Positions 54,819 through 62,520 of a stretch of DNA of 64,000 nt are shown here, piece by piece (the stretch's first letter is position 1; every line of letters begins with the position of its first letter). The DNA comes from an uncultured Prevotellaceae bacterium (lineage in GTDB: Bacteria > Bacteroidota > Bacteroidia > Bacteroidales > Bacteroidaceae), in NCBI GenBank assembly GCA_902763615.1, contig CACWSX010000011.1, positions 1 to 64,000 on the forward strand, written 5' to 3'. Below the pieces are notes generated by a model. That model did not search any database. It was given only the letters and a program-made list of their open reading frames with translations, and was not told the origin of the DNA. Position numbers and translations under genes: made by a program.

Positions 54819-55246
54819 TGAAATATCTCAAATTTTTCGCCCTGGCCGTCGTTCTGATGGCTTTCCTTCCTGCTGATGCAGCCAAAAAGCCCGAGACTAC
54901 CAAGGCTTATCTTTTTGGCTTCGTTGCCAACTTCACAGACTCCGTGGTCTATTTTACCGATATTCAGGAAATTGAGAATGTAACCATTCAAAAAAAGACC
55001 AAGTTCCTTAAAGACCGCGATGCTTATTCCGACCAATTGCGCTATTATTTTACCGATAAGCTCAACATGCCTCATCGCACATGCATCGTTTCTTTTGGGC
55101 TGACGCGCAAGGAGGCCGAGAAGAAATACGTCAAGATGCGCAAACTCTATACCGAAAAGAGCGCTGGCCGCTATGACGTTCGCTATATCACTGAGAACGA
55201 TTTCAAGTTTCAGGCTGTTCTCCCCGGAGAGACAGTCATTGAATAA
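54818..55246 (+). CDS. exported protein of unknown function downstream of rpoD
   Basis: 142 residues with signal peptide [22 protein letters not shown]. The mature part is small and alpha/beta (AYLFGFVANFTDSVVYFTDIQEIENV, then a helix with RKEAEKKYVKMRKLY, ending in YDVRYITENDFKFQAV). I recognise no family. Its ATG shares the last A of the rpoD TAA (TAATG), so it is translated by re-initiation with the sigma factor; the reason for this coupling is unknown. Confidence 0.7.
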   Translation: MKYLKFFALAVVLMAFLPADAAKKPETTKAYLFGFVANFTDSVVYFTDIQEIENVTIQKKTKFLKDRDAYSDQLRYYFTDKLNMPHRTCIVSFGLTRKEAEKKYVKMRKLYTEKSAGRYDVRYITENDFKFQAVLPGETVIE

Positions 55247-55250
55247 ACTA

Positions 55251-55289
55251 AAAAGCCCTTCACCAATGATTTGATGAAGGGCTCTTTTT
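55251..55289. terminator. bidirectional terminator
   Basis: AGCCCTTCA (55254-55262) pairs with TGAAGGGCT (55275-55283), with A-run before and TTTTT after. It separates the exported protein gene from the convergent barrel gene. Confidence 0.88.
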
Positions 55290-55298
55290 ATTGTCCTA

Positions 55299-58200
55299 TT
55301 AGAAACGACCGCCACCGCCTCCGCCAAAGCCGCCACCGCCTCCACCACCAGCACGACCTCCGAAGCCACCACGGCCACCACCTCGACCACCTTCACCAGG
55401 ACCGAAGCCGCCGCGGCCGCCGCGGTTGTTATTGCCTCCGAAGAAGTTCATGCGGTAGCTCACGTGCAGCATGGCATAGCTCGTGATGGCGTTCACCTCG
55501 CGGTCGGTCCAGCCGTTGGCCGTCACGTTAGTCGTCAGATTCGTCTGTTGATGCAAAATGTCGTACCATTGCAGCATTACCGTGAGCCGACGTCCGCGCA
55601 GGAAGGTCTGAGAGAGCTGGGCATTCCACAGGAGCTCGTTGGTATTCATCGTCTCGTCGGTATAACCGCGTTTGCTGAACATGTGGAAGTCGGTTGCGAG
55701 TTCCATGCCCCAATCAAAGCGGATGTTCGTGTTACCACCATACTGGAAATTCCAGGTCGTAAGGTTGTTCGTGGCCTGCAGACGATTCTCTGTACGGGCA
55801 TACGTCGCACGACCGTTGAGCGAGAAGTTAATCATTCTGACGCGGTAACTGAGACGCACCTCTGGTGAAACATTATAGGTATGGGTAACATTGCGATCAG
55901 GCACGGCCGTACGGTTCAGGTTGACATAGCCCACGCGATGGTCGTAGCGTCCATTCACAGAACCGCTCACATCCCAGCGGTTCAACGTGTCAAGGCCGAT
56001 ATTAAACGACATACCGAGATTAGCACTCCAGTTACCATTGATGTTCTCAGGTTTCGATATGCGTCCACCAGTAGTTTCGTTATAGGTTACGATATTACCG
56101 ATGGAGTTGCTGGTAATCTGCCATCCGCCATTGGAGGTAAAACTCCAGTGAGCCTGATTCTTAGGCACAGAGAATCCCATGCTGTCGGTCACGAGCTTGG
56201 GCTGACGCTGCATCTGGAAGTTGAAACTGAGGTTCGAGTTGAACGAAGGCTTCAGGCCGGCGTTACCCGTCGAGATGTTCAAGGGGTTGGTATCGTCGTA
56301 GATTTCGAGCAACTGTGTGATGCTAGGCTGCTGCGACTGTCCACGGAACTGAATCTGGAGGTTGGTCTGCTGATTGAAACGGTAACGCATATTCAACGTG
56401 GGCGAGACATTGGTGATGGTTCTGACGGTATCTACGGGACGGCCCAGGTACTGCTGGATGAAATGCGACTTCTGTGGCTGGATGTTGATACCGACATTCA
56501 TATTCAGTTTTTCGCGAACCATCCGGAGTTGTACGTCGATATTCTGGTTATGCTCCGTACGCTCGGAAAAACGGCTCAGGTCTTTCGAGAGATAACTCTC
56601 ATAGGGATTGTCGAGATAGCCGAACAGGCGTCCCCACTCGCGGTATTCGTTGAGCACCTCGGCAAAGGCCTCGTCGGTATAGACGGCAGGGAAATCGTAG
56701 GTCGAGGGGTCGCTCTTCTGGTGACTGTAGTTATAGCGGTAGTTCAGTTGCAGGAAGATACCTTGGGCACCAAACGAACGTACGCGGTTGCGGTTGCCGA
56801 ACGGTCCGCGCTGCATCGGCTGCGTAGAGTCGACCTCTACGGGTTTCGGTTTGAAATTATAGAGCGGCTCAGTATAGGTGAAGCCTATCTGATAGCTGAA
56901 ATTGTCGGTGGGCGACAGTGTGTAGCGGTTAGTCTGATAGGTGGAGTCGTTGCCGAAGCGGTCTTTCTGCTGGAAGAGGTGGACGGCCGAGAGGTTGGCG
57001 TTTTTGTTGGAGCCGTCGCGGTAGTTGATGTTCCCACTGACGGCAATGTTCCGGCCTTTCGTTCCGATGCGGCGGTTGAGTTGCAACTGTGCGCTGGCAT
57101 TCTTGTTGGAACCGTAGCCGAGCGACTTGCCCTGACGGTTGTTCACCACAAGTCCCTTTTCATTCAGTAGTGAGATACTCTTTTCACTCAGTGCATCCTC
57201 TACGTAATTGAAGGGGTTGGCATTAAACGAGGCATTGGTATTATAGGAACGGCTGTCGTTCGTAGAGAAACTCATGTCAGGACGGAACGAGAGGGTGGTC
57301 AGCGTGTCGATGGTCCATTGCACATTCATATTGCCCGTCCAACTGTTGTTGCGCGAGTAGCTCTGGCTGATGCTGTTCGAGAAGGCGCCGCCACGGGTCT
57401 GCACGAAGTTTTCCGAAGCCGAACGGTTCCAGTTGTCGGCATCGTTGCGGTTCCAGGTCACACGGCCGCTCATGCGCAGCTGGTTACCATTCCGCTTGCG
57501 CTGGCTCTCATAGCTGGCATCGAGGGCTGCCGTCTTGGTCTCCCGCTGCCCCTGGTTGTTGCCTCGTCCTCGTCCCCCACGGCCCGAGAAGTTACGGTCG
57601 TTCACATTATTGGCATTAGCCATAAGGGTATAGCGCACGTCACCGAAGGGTTTCATGGCCGTCAGACGGAAACCATAGCGATTATCAGTACCATAGCCAA
57701 GGTCGGGATTGGCCTGTATGCCGTTGCGGGCACTGCGCTTAGTGGTGAACTCGAGTGTGAAGTCGTCATTACCATCGTCAATACCCGTCATTCGCGACAG
57801 GTCGCTCTTATCATCGTAGGCCTTCACCTGCTCTATCACATACGAAGGCAGGTTCTTCATCACGGCATCGTTGTTGCCCGTCATGAAGTCACGACCGTCG
57901 AGCTTGAACTTACGCACCTCCTTACCATTGATACTGATCTTGCCGTCGTCGTCGATCTTCGCACCTGGAAGCGCCTCCACCAGCGCCTCGATGACCGAAC
58001 CTTCAGGCACACGGAAGGCATCGGCGTTATAGACCACCGTATCGTCGCGGATCACCATCTTCGGCAGATTGGCGGTGATGACGGCCTCGTCGAGTTGCAC
58101 GGAACTGGGTTCCATCGCGATGGTGCCTATGGCGAGGTCCCTACCCCGCTCCTTGTTCAGCGCCTGATAGTAGTGCTTGTAGCCAAGGAAGGTCACCTTC

Positions 58201-58457
58201 ACCAGATACTGACCTGCCGACACATTATTAAATGTAAAGCGGCCGTTGTCATCCGAGAGCACACCGCTCACGAAGGTCGTATCGAGTTTGCCACCTGCCT
58301 TCTGTGTCAGACGATAAAGTTGTATGGTACTCTTTGACATGGGCGAATTGTCTTCCTTGTCGATAACACGACCCGACAATCCATCTCTTTGGGCTGCTGC
58401 TGTGAGTATGCTCAAAAAGAATGCAATTAAAATGGTTATAGTGCTGCGTTGGTTCAT
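55299..58457 (-). CDS. large outer-membrane beta-barrel protein (TonB-receptor-like) with a Gly/Arg-rich tail
   Basis: 1052 residues from the ATG at 58457; a longer start would add a polar N-terminus before the signal peptide (ITILIAFFLSILTAAAQ). A carboxypeptidase-regulatory-like beta domain (about 20-110) is followed by a TonB-plug-like part and a long barrel of the OMP_b-brl_3 type. The barrel's closing strand ends HVSYRMNFF; instead of stopping there the chain continues for about 45 residues of Gly and Arg (FGGNNNRGGRGGFGPGEGG ... GGGGRF). A second RG-rich loop is internal (NFSGRGGRGRGNNQGQ). Cargo unknown; no SusD partner is adjacent. Confidence 0.85.
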   Translation of the reverse strand: MNQRSTITILIAFFLSILTAAAQRDGLSGRVIDKEDNSPMSKSTIQLYRLTQKAGGKLDTTFVSGVLSDDNGRFTFNNVSAGQYLVKVTFLGYKHYYQALNKERGRDLAIGTIAMEPSSVQLDEAVITANLPKMVIRDDTVVYNADAFRVPEGSVIEALVEALPGAKIDDDGKISINGKEVRKFKLDGRDFMTGNNDAVMKNLPSYVIEQVKAYDDKSDLSRMTGIDDGNDDFTLEFTTKRSARNGIQANPDLGYGTDNRYGFRLTAMKPFGDVRYTLMANANNVNDRNFSGRGGRGRGNNQGQRETKTAALDASYESQRKRNGNQLRMSGRVTWNRNDADNWNRSASENFVQTRGGAFSNSISQSYSRNNSWTGNMNVQWTIDTLTTLSFRPDMSFSTNDSRSYNTNASFNANPFNYVEDALSEKSISLLNEKGLVVNNRQGKSLGYGSNKNASAQLQLNRRIGTKGRNIAVSGNINYRDGSNKNANLSAVHLFQQKDRFGNDSTYQTNRYTLSPTDNFSYQIGFTYTEPLYNFKPKPVEVDSTQPMQRGPFGNRNRVRSFGAQGIFLQLNYRYNYSHQKSDPSTYDFPAVYTDEAFAEVLNEYREWGRLFGYLDNPYESYLSKDLSRFSERTEHNQNIDVQLRMVREKLNMNVGINIQPQKSHFIQQYLGRPVDTVRTITNVSPTLNMRYRFNQQTNLQIQFRGQSQQPSITQLLEIYDDTNPLNISTGNAGLKPSFNSNLSFNFQMQRQPKLVTDSMGFSVPKNQAHWSFTSNGGWQITSNSIGNIVTYNETTGGRISKPENINGNWSANLGMSFNIGLDTLNRWDVSGSVNGRYDHRVGYVNLNRTAVPDRNVTHTYNVSPEVRLSYRVRMINFSLNGRATYARTENRLQATNNLTTWNFQYGGNTNIRFDWGMELATDFHMFSKRGYTDETMNTNELLWNAQLSQTFLRGRRLTVMLQWYDILHQQTNLTTNVTANGWTDREVNAITSYAMLHVSYRMNFFGGNNNRGGRGGFGPGEGGRGGGRGGFGGRAGGGGGGGFGGGGGGRF

Positions 58458-58587
58458 ATATTCTATTAGACACAATAATTGACAAATGTTTAATCTGTGG
58501 GCGCACAATTAACTTTTATTATCATCATAAGTAGGTATTTTTTCGAAAAGAATGCAAATTGCAACCCGATTGCAGGAAAATTTTGTG

Positions 58588-58595
58588 TAACTTTG
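58588..58595 (+). promoter_or_regulatory. -7 element of feoAB
   Basis: TAACTTTG, 20 nt before the ATG at 58615. No clear TTTG at -33. Confidence 0.6.
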
Positions 58596-58614
58596 CAGCA
58601 GAAAACAAAAGGTC

Positions 58615-61023
58615 ATGAAACTATCGAAGTTAAAGACAGGCGAGAAAGGCATCATTGTAAAGGTGCTGGGTCACGGCGGATTCCGCAAGCGCATCATCGA
58701 AATGGGCTTCATCAAGGGCAAGGAGGTCGAGGTGCTTCAGAACGCCCCGCTTCAAGATCCCGTCATCTATAAACTGATGGGCTACGAGGTGTCATTAAGG
58801 CATCAGGAGGCAGACATGATTGAGATTGTCTCTGCCGACACGCCTATCGAGGCCACGCAGTTCGTGCTGTCCGATAGCGACCGCATCCATGAGGACGACT
58901 ACGTACGTCATGAGGCCATGAAAGAGCGCCGTACTATCAATGTGGCACTCGTGGGCAACCCTAACTGCGGCAAGACCTCACTCTTCAACTTTGCCAGCGG
59001 GGCACACGGCCATGTGGGCAACTATAGCGGTGTCACCGTCGATGCCACAGAAGCCCATGCCTCGATGTTCGGCTACGAGTTCAACCTCACCGATCTGCCA
59101 GGCACCTACTCGCTCAGTTGCTACTCACCAGAAGAGCTCTATGTGCGTGAACATCTCACAGAAAAAATGCCCGACGTGGTCATCAACGTGATCGATGCCT
59201 CCAACCTCGAGCGCAATCTCTACCTCACCACCCAGCTTGTCGACATGAACATCCGCATGGTCTGCGCCCTGAACATGTACGACGAATTCGAGCGTCGTGG
59301 CGACCATCTCAATCTCGATACCCTCAGTCGTCTTTTCGGTATGCCGATGATACCTACTTCGTTTAAGAGCGGCGAGGGTGTGAAAGAACTCTTCAGAGCC
59401 GTCATCCAGGTATACGAGGGCACCAGCAAGTCTGCCCGTCACCTGCATATCAACTACGGTCATGAGATTGAACACGGCATTGCCCACATCCAGAAATACC
59501 TCAAGGCCGACGAGCATATCACCCAGCACTACTCCACCCGATACCTGGCATTGAAACTGCTGGAGCACGACAGTCAGGTACTCGACTATCTGGGTAAGCA
59601 CATGGCCGGTGAGCAGCGCATGCAAGACTTCCACGACCTGACGCACGCCCGCGACAAGGCCTCGGCCCGCGTGAAGGAAGAAACGGGCAATGACTCCGAG
59701 ACAGCCATCATGGACGCCAAATACGGCTTTATCAACGGTGCCCTGACAGAAGCCGGCTACAAGACAGGCACGAAGGAAGACACCTATCGCACCACCCATC
59801 GCATCGATGGTATCCTGTCGAATAAATACATCGGTTTCCCCATCTTCTTCCTCATCCTTTACATCATGTTCGAGGTCACTTTCACCCTCGGAGCATACCC
59901 GATGGACTGGATTGAGACCTTCGTAGCCTGGGCGGGTGAACGGCTGACGACCACGATGCCCGATGGACCGCTCAAGGCGATGCTCGTCGACGGTGTCATA
60001 GGCGGTGTCGGTTCCGTCATCGTCTTCCTGCCGCAGATCCTCATCCTTTATTTCTTCATCTCGCTGATGGAGGACTCAGGTTATATGGCGCGCGCTGCCT
60101 TCATCATGGACAAGCTCATGCACAAGATGGGCCTGCACGGCAAATCGTTCATCCCGCTCATCATGGGCTTCGGTTGCAATGTGCCCGCTGTGATGGCCAC
60201 ACGCACCATCGAGAGCCGTCGCTCACGCATCATCACGATGATGATCCTGCCCTTTATGAGTTGTTCGGCCCGCCTGCCCATCTACATCATGATTGCCGGC
60301 ACCTTCTTCTCGCTGCAATACCGCTCATGGGCACTCATGTCGCTCTATGCCATTGGTATCTTTGTGTCTGTCGTGGTCAGTAAGATATTCTCGTCACTCA
60401 TCATCAAGGGCGAGGACACACCGTTTGTGATGGAACTGCCGCCCTACCGCTGGCCAACGCCGAAGTCCATCTGGCGTCACACCTGGGAGAAAGGCAAGGA
60501 GTATCTCAAGAAGATGGGAGGCATCATCCTTGTGGCTTCGATCATCGTCTGGGCACTCGGCTATTTCCCGCATCATGACGCACTCCCCAAGGAACAGCAG
60601 CAGGAACAGAGTTATCTTGGCTGCATGGGCAAGGCTGTGGAGCCCATCTTCGCCCCACAAGGCTTCAACTGGAAACTCGATGTCAGTCTGATAGCCGGTG
60701 TAGGCGCCAAGGAGATTGTGGCTTCGTCGATAGGCGTGCTCTATTCCGGTGATGATTCGTTTGGCGACGATGAGACCTTCAGCGACGACAACGAGCGCTA
60801 CACCCGTCTGCGCCAGCAGATGCTTCGTGATGGCATCACACCGCTGTCTGCCTACGCGTACCTTATATTTATATTACTCTACTTCCCCTGTATCGCCACC
60901 ATTGCAGCCATCAAAAATGAGACAGGCTCCTGGCGCTGGGCCCTCATCGCCGCCGGCTATACCACCGCTGTCGCCTGGCTCGTCTCCGCCCTCGTCTTCC
61001 AGATAGGATCGCTCTTTGTGTAA
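58615..61023 (+). CDS. feoB: ferrous iron transporter, FeoA-FeoB fusion
   Basis: 802 residues. The first ~75 residues are an SH3-like FeoA domain (GEKGIIVKVLGHGGFRKRIIEMGF). A GTPase domain follows with G1 GNPNCGKTSLF (about 112), G3 DLPGTYSL and G4 NMYD. The membrane part has the two FeoB gate repeats, GFGCNVPAVMATRTIE and FMSCSARLPIYIMIAG, and a closing helical part. It imports Fe2+ into the cytoplasm. FeoA-FeoB fusions are common in Bacteroidota. No Fur site is recognised upstream. Confidence 0.95.
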   Translation: MKLSKLKTGEKGIIVKVLGHGGFRKRIIEMGFIKGKEVEVLQNAPLQDPVIYKLMGYEVSLRHQEADMIEIVSADTPIEATQFVLSDSDRIHEDDYVRHEAMKERRTINVALVGNPNCGKTSLFNFASGAHGHVGNYSGVTVDATEAHASMFGYEFNLTDLPGTYSLSCYSPEELYVREHLTEKMPDVVINVIDASNLERNLYLTTQLVDMNIRMVCALNMYDEFERRGDHLNLDTLSRLFGMPMIPTSFKSGEGVKELFRAVIQVYEGTSKSARHLHINYGHEIEHGIAHIQKYLKADEHITQHYSTRYLALKLLEHDSQVLDYLGKHMAGEQRMQDFHDLTHARDKASARVKEETGNDSETAIMDAKYGFINGALTEAGYKTGTKEDTYRTTHRIDGILSNKYIGFPIFFLILYIMFEVTFTLGAYPMDWIETFVAWAGERLTTTMPDGPLKAMLVDGVIGGVGSVIVFLPQILILYFFISLMEDSGYMARAAFIMDKLMHKMGLHGKSFIPLIMGFGCNVPAVMATRTIESRRSRIITMMILPFMSCSARLPIYIMIAGTFFSLQYRSWALMSLYAIGIFVSVVVSKIFSSLIIKGEDTPFVMELPPYRWPTPKSIWRHTWEKGKEYLKKMGGIILVASIIVWALGYFPHHDALPKEQQQEQSYLGCMGKAVEPIFAPQGFNWKLDVSLIAGVGAKEIVASSIGVLYSGDDSFGDDETFSDDNERYTRLRQQMLRDGITPLSAYAYLIFILLYFPCIATIAAIKNETGSWRWALIAAGYTTAVAWLVSALVFQIGSLFV

Positions 61024-61035
61024 AAAGCTAACATT

Positions 61036-61096
61036 TGTCACAGTGGGGTCAGGATACTTTGTGACTGTCTCAAAGTGTCCTGACCCCAACGTGACA
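61036..61096. repeat. REP-like long palindrome
   Basis: Arms 61036-61061 and 61071-61096 pair at 23 of 26 positions around a 9-nt loop. The left arm contains TGGGGTCAGGATAC. A shorter alternative stem, GTCACA with TGTGAC (61037-61042 and 61060-61065), mirrors the metH copy. Confidence 0.9.
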
Positions 61097-61100
61097 TAAA

Positions 61101-61125
61101 TAACTTGCCAAATGTTTGGAAGTTA
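61101..61125. promoter_or_regulatory. palindrome over the -33 box of the ATPase gene
   Basis: TAACTTGCCAAA (61101-61112), TG, TTTGGAAGTTA (61115-61125): arms match with one extra G. It covers the -33 TTTG (61115-61118), a usual repressor position. Confidence 0.55.
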
Positions 61126-61146
61126 CAGGGAAAAGTATTACCTTTG
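61115..61146 (+). promoter_or_regulatory. promoter of the AAA ATPase gene
   Basis: TTTG at 61115-61118, a 20-bp spacer, TACCTTTG at 61139-61146. Transcription would begin near 61152, within the first 14-bp repeat. Confidence 0.8.
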
Positions 61147-61149
61147 CAA

Positions 61150-61191
61150 ACGGAATTGACGTGACGGAATTTCCGTCACGGAATTTCCGTC
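61150..61191. repeat. three tandem 14-bp repeats (operator-like)
   Basis: Units begin at 61150, 61164 and 61178: ACGGAATTGACGTG, ACGGAATTTCCGTC, ACGGAATTTCCGTC. Units two and three are identical and nearly palindromic (ACGGAA...TTCCGT). They lie at the predicted transcription start and in the leader. 61161-61179 is an almost perfect palindrome. Confidence 0.85.
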
Positions 61192-61221
61192 TCAGTCTAT
61201 GCATTTAAAAAGGAGAAAGAA

Positions 61222-62364
61222 ATGGCTAAGAAAACTACTATTCGCTTGAGGAATCCCTTTGTTTATCAGGGATATGTCAGTCCTAACTACTTCTGTGACC
61301 GTGTGGTCGAAACAGAAGAACTGATAGGAAATCTTCGAAATGGACGCAATACCGTGCTGATTTCACCACGAAGAATTGGTAAGACAGGACTGATTAAGAA
61401 TGCTTTTTATAAGCTAAATGAAATCGAAAAGGATGCTATTTGCATCTATGTGGATATTTTTTCTACCAAAAATCAGCAGGAGTTTGTAAAACTTCTCGGT
61501 ACAGCAATCACCCAAGATGTACTTTCTCGCGGACAAAAAGCCATCAAACGCCTGTTGGAGTTCTTCGGTTCCTGGCGGCCTGTTTTCGGACAAGATCCAT
61601 ATACAGGTACTCCTACTGTGTCGATAAGTATCGAACCCAGTCAGTCTGCAGTGACTTTGAAAAGTATCTTCGACTATCTAACCCTGAGCAAACATGAGGT
61701 ATATATTGCCATTGATGAGTTTCAGCAAATCACAAAATATCCGGAGACAGGCATAGAAGCTCTGTTACGTTCTTATATTCAATTTGCTCCCAATGTCCAT
61801 TTCGTCTTTTCTGGCAGCAAACGTCACCTAATGACACAGATTTTCAATTCGTCAGACCGTCCTTTCTACCAGAGTACAGTGTCCATGGGGCTGGAACCAC
61901 TACACGAAGAGGTCTACTACGATTTTGTGCACCGCTTTTTCGAGGCAAAGAAAGGGAGTTTCAGCCAGGAAATGTTCCATGAGGTCTACCAGCGGTTTAA
62001 CGGAGTAACCCGTAGCATCCAGCTCATACTGAACAAATTGTACGAGACAGAAAAGAACGTCTGTAGCGAAGTACAGATCAATGAGGCTATCCTCCATATT
62101 GTCAATCAAAGTTCTATGCAATATGAAGAACTGATGAATATCATCACTGATAATCAGCAGGCGCTGATGAAGGCCATAGCCAAGGAGGGTCGTGTGGTCA
62201 GTCCTCAGGGCGACGAGTTCATCAAACGTTATAACCTTCCCAGTGCCAGTAGTGTCAAGACAGCTCTCGACGTACTGCTTGACAAGGATTTGGTCTTCCG
62301 CACACAAGCGGGCTACATCGTCTATGACCACTTCTTTGCAGTCTGGTTAAATCGTCTATACTGA
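61222..62364 (+). CDS. AAA ATPase of the archaeal ATPase/MNS type with C-terminal winged helix
   Basis: 380 residues. Walker A SPRRIGKTGLIKN (about 51) and Walker B VYIAIDEFQQI (about 168) with sensor-like FVFSGSKRHLM; the C-terminal third (about 300-380, SVKTALDVLLDKDLVFRTQAGYIVYDHFFAVWL) is a winged-helix-type domain. Such proteins, related to STAND NTPases, are expanded in Bacteroidota and have no settled role; some may be stress or mobile-element related. An AAGGAG sequence lies 6 nt before the ATG. The unusually rich upstream region suggests tight control, perhaps by the protein itself. Confidence 0.82.
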   Translation: MAKKTTIRLRNPFVYQGYVSPNYFCDRVVETEELIGNLRNGRNTVLISPRRIGKTGLIKNAFYKLNEIEKDAICIYVDIFSTKNQQEFVKLLGTAITQDVLSRGQKAIKRLLEFFGSWRPVFGQDPYTGTPTVSISIEPSQSAVTLKSIFDYLTLSKHEVYIAIDEFQQITKYPETGIEALLRSYIQFAPNVHFVFSGSKRHLMTQIFNSSDRPFYQSTVSMGLEPLHEEVYYDFVHRFFEAKKGSFSQEMFHEVYQRFNGVTRSIQLILNKLYETEKNVCSEVQINEAILHIVNQSSMQYEELMNIITDNQQALMKAIAKEGRVVSPQGDEFIKRYNLPSASSVKTALDVLLDKDLVFRTQAGYIVYDHFFAVWLNRLY

Positions 62365-62412
62365 TGACGGATCAATGACGTGATAGAACGACCTTATCGC
62401 CCCTGCTCCATT

Positions 62413-62446
62413 TAAAAGTCACCTACGGGTGGCTTTTATTTTTTCA
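62413..62446 (+). terminator. terminator of the ATPase gene
   Basis: AAAAGTCACC and GGTGGCTTTT pair (one G-U) around the stable tetraloop TACG, followed by a T-rich run. Confidence 0.9.
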
Positions 62447-62482
62447 TATTTAGCCAATTATTCTTGTTTTTGGGCAAGAAAG

Positions 62483-62514
62483 CTTGCTCTTTTAAATTTT
62501 TCTTCTTACCTTTG
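62483..62514 (+). promoter_or_regulatory. promoter of the helicase gene, about 6 nt from its ATG
   Basis: CTTG at 62483-62486, a 20-bp spacer, TACCTTTG at 62507-62514. GCAAG (62474-62478) and CTTGC (62483-62487) form a palindrome over the -33 box. Transcription would begin at about 62520, so the leader is absent or nearly so. Confidence 0.65.
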
Positions 62515-62520
62515 CAGACT

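Noticed and set aside
55305..55430. Frameshift artefact creating the Gly/Arg tail of the barrel protein
   Set aside because: The frame is continuous with the barrel and ends just before a terminator. Arg and Gly codons alternate in a regular way, as in real RGG tails. It is kept as a finding, with reads as the test.
55881..57170. 429-codon plus-strand frame across the outer-membrane barrel gene
   Set aside because: It has no promoter or motif, and its Val/Ile/Glu-rich translation reflects codon bias on the opposite strand.
61036..61096. Rho-independent terminator of feoAB
   Set aside because: The hairpin is strong but has no T-run on the plus strand, and its core is shared with metH, so a dispersed repeat explains it better. 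It may still slow transcription.
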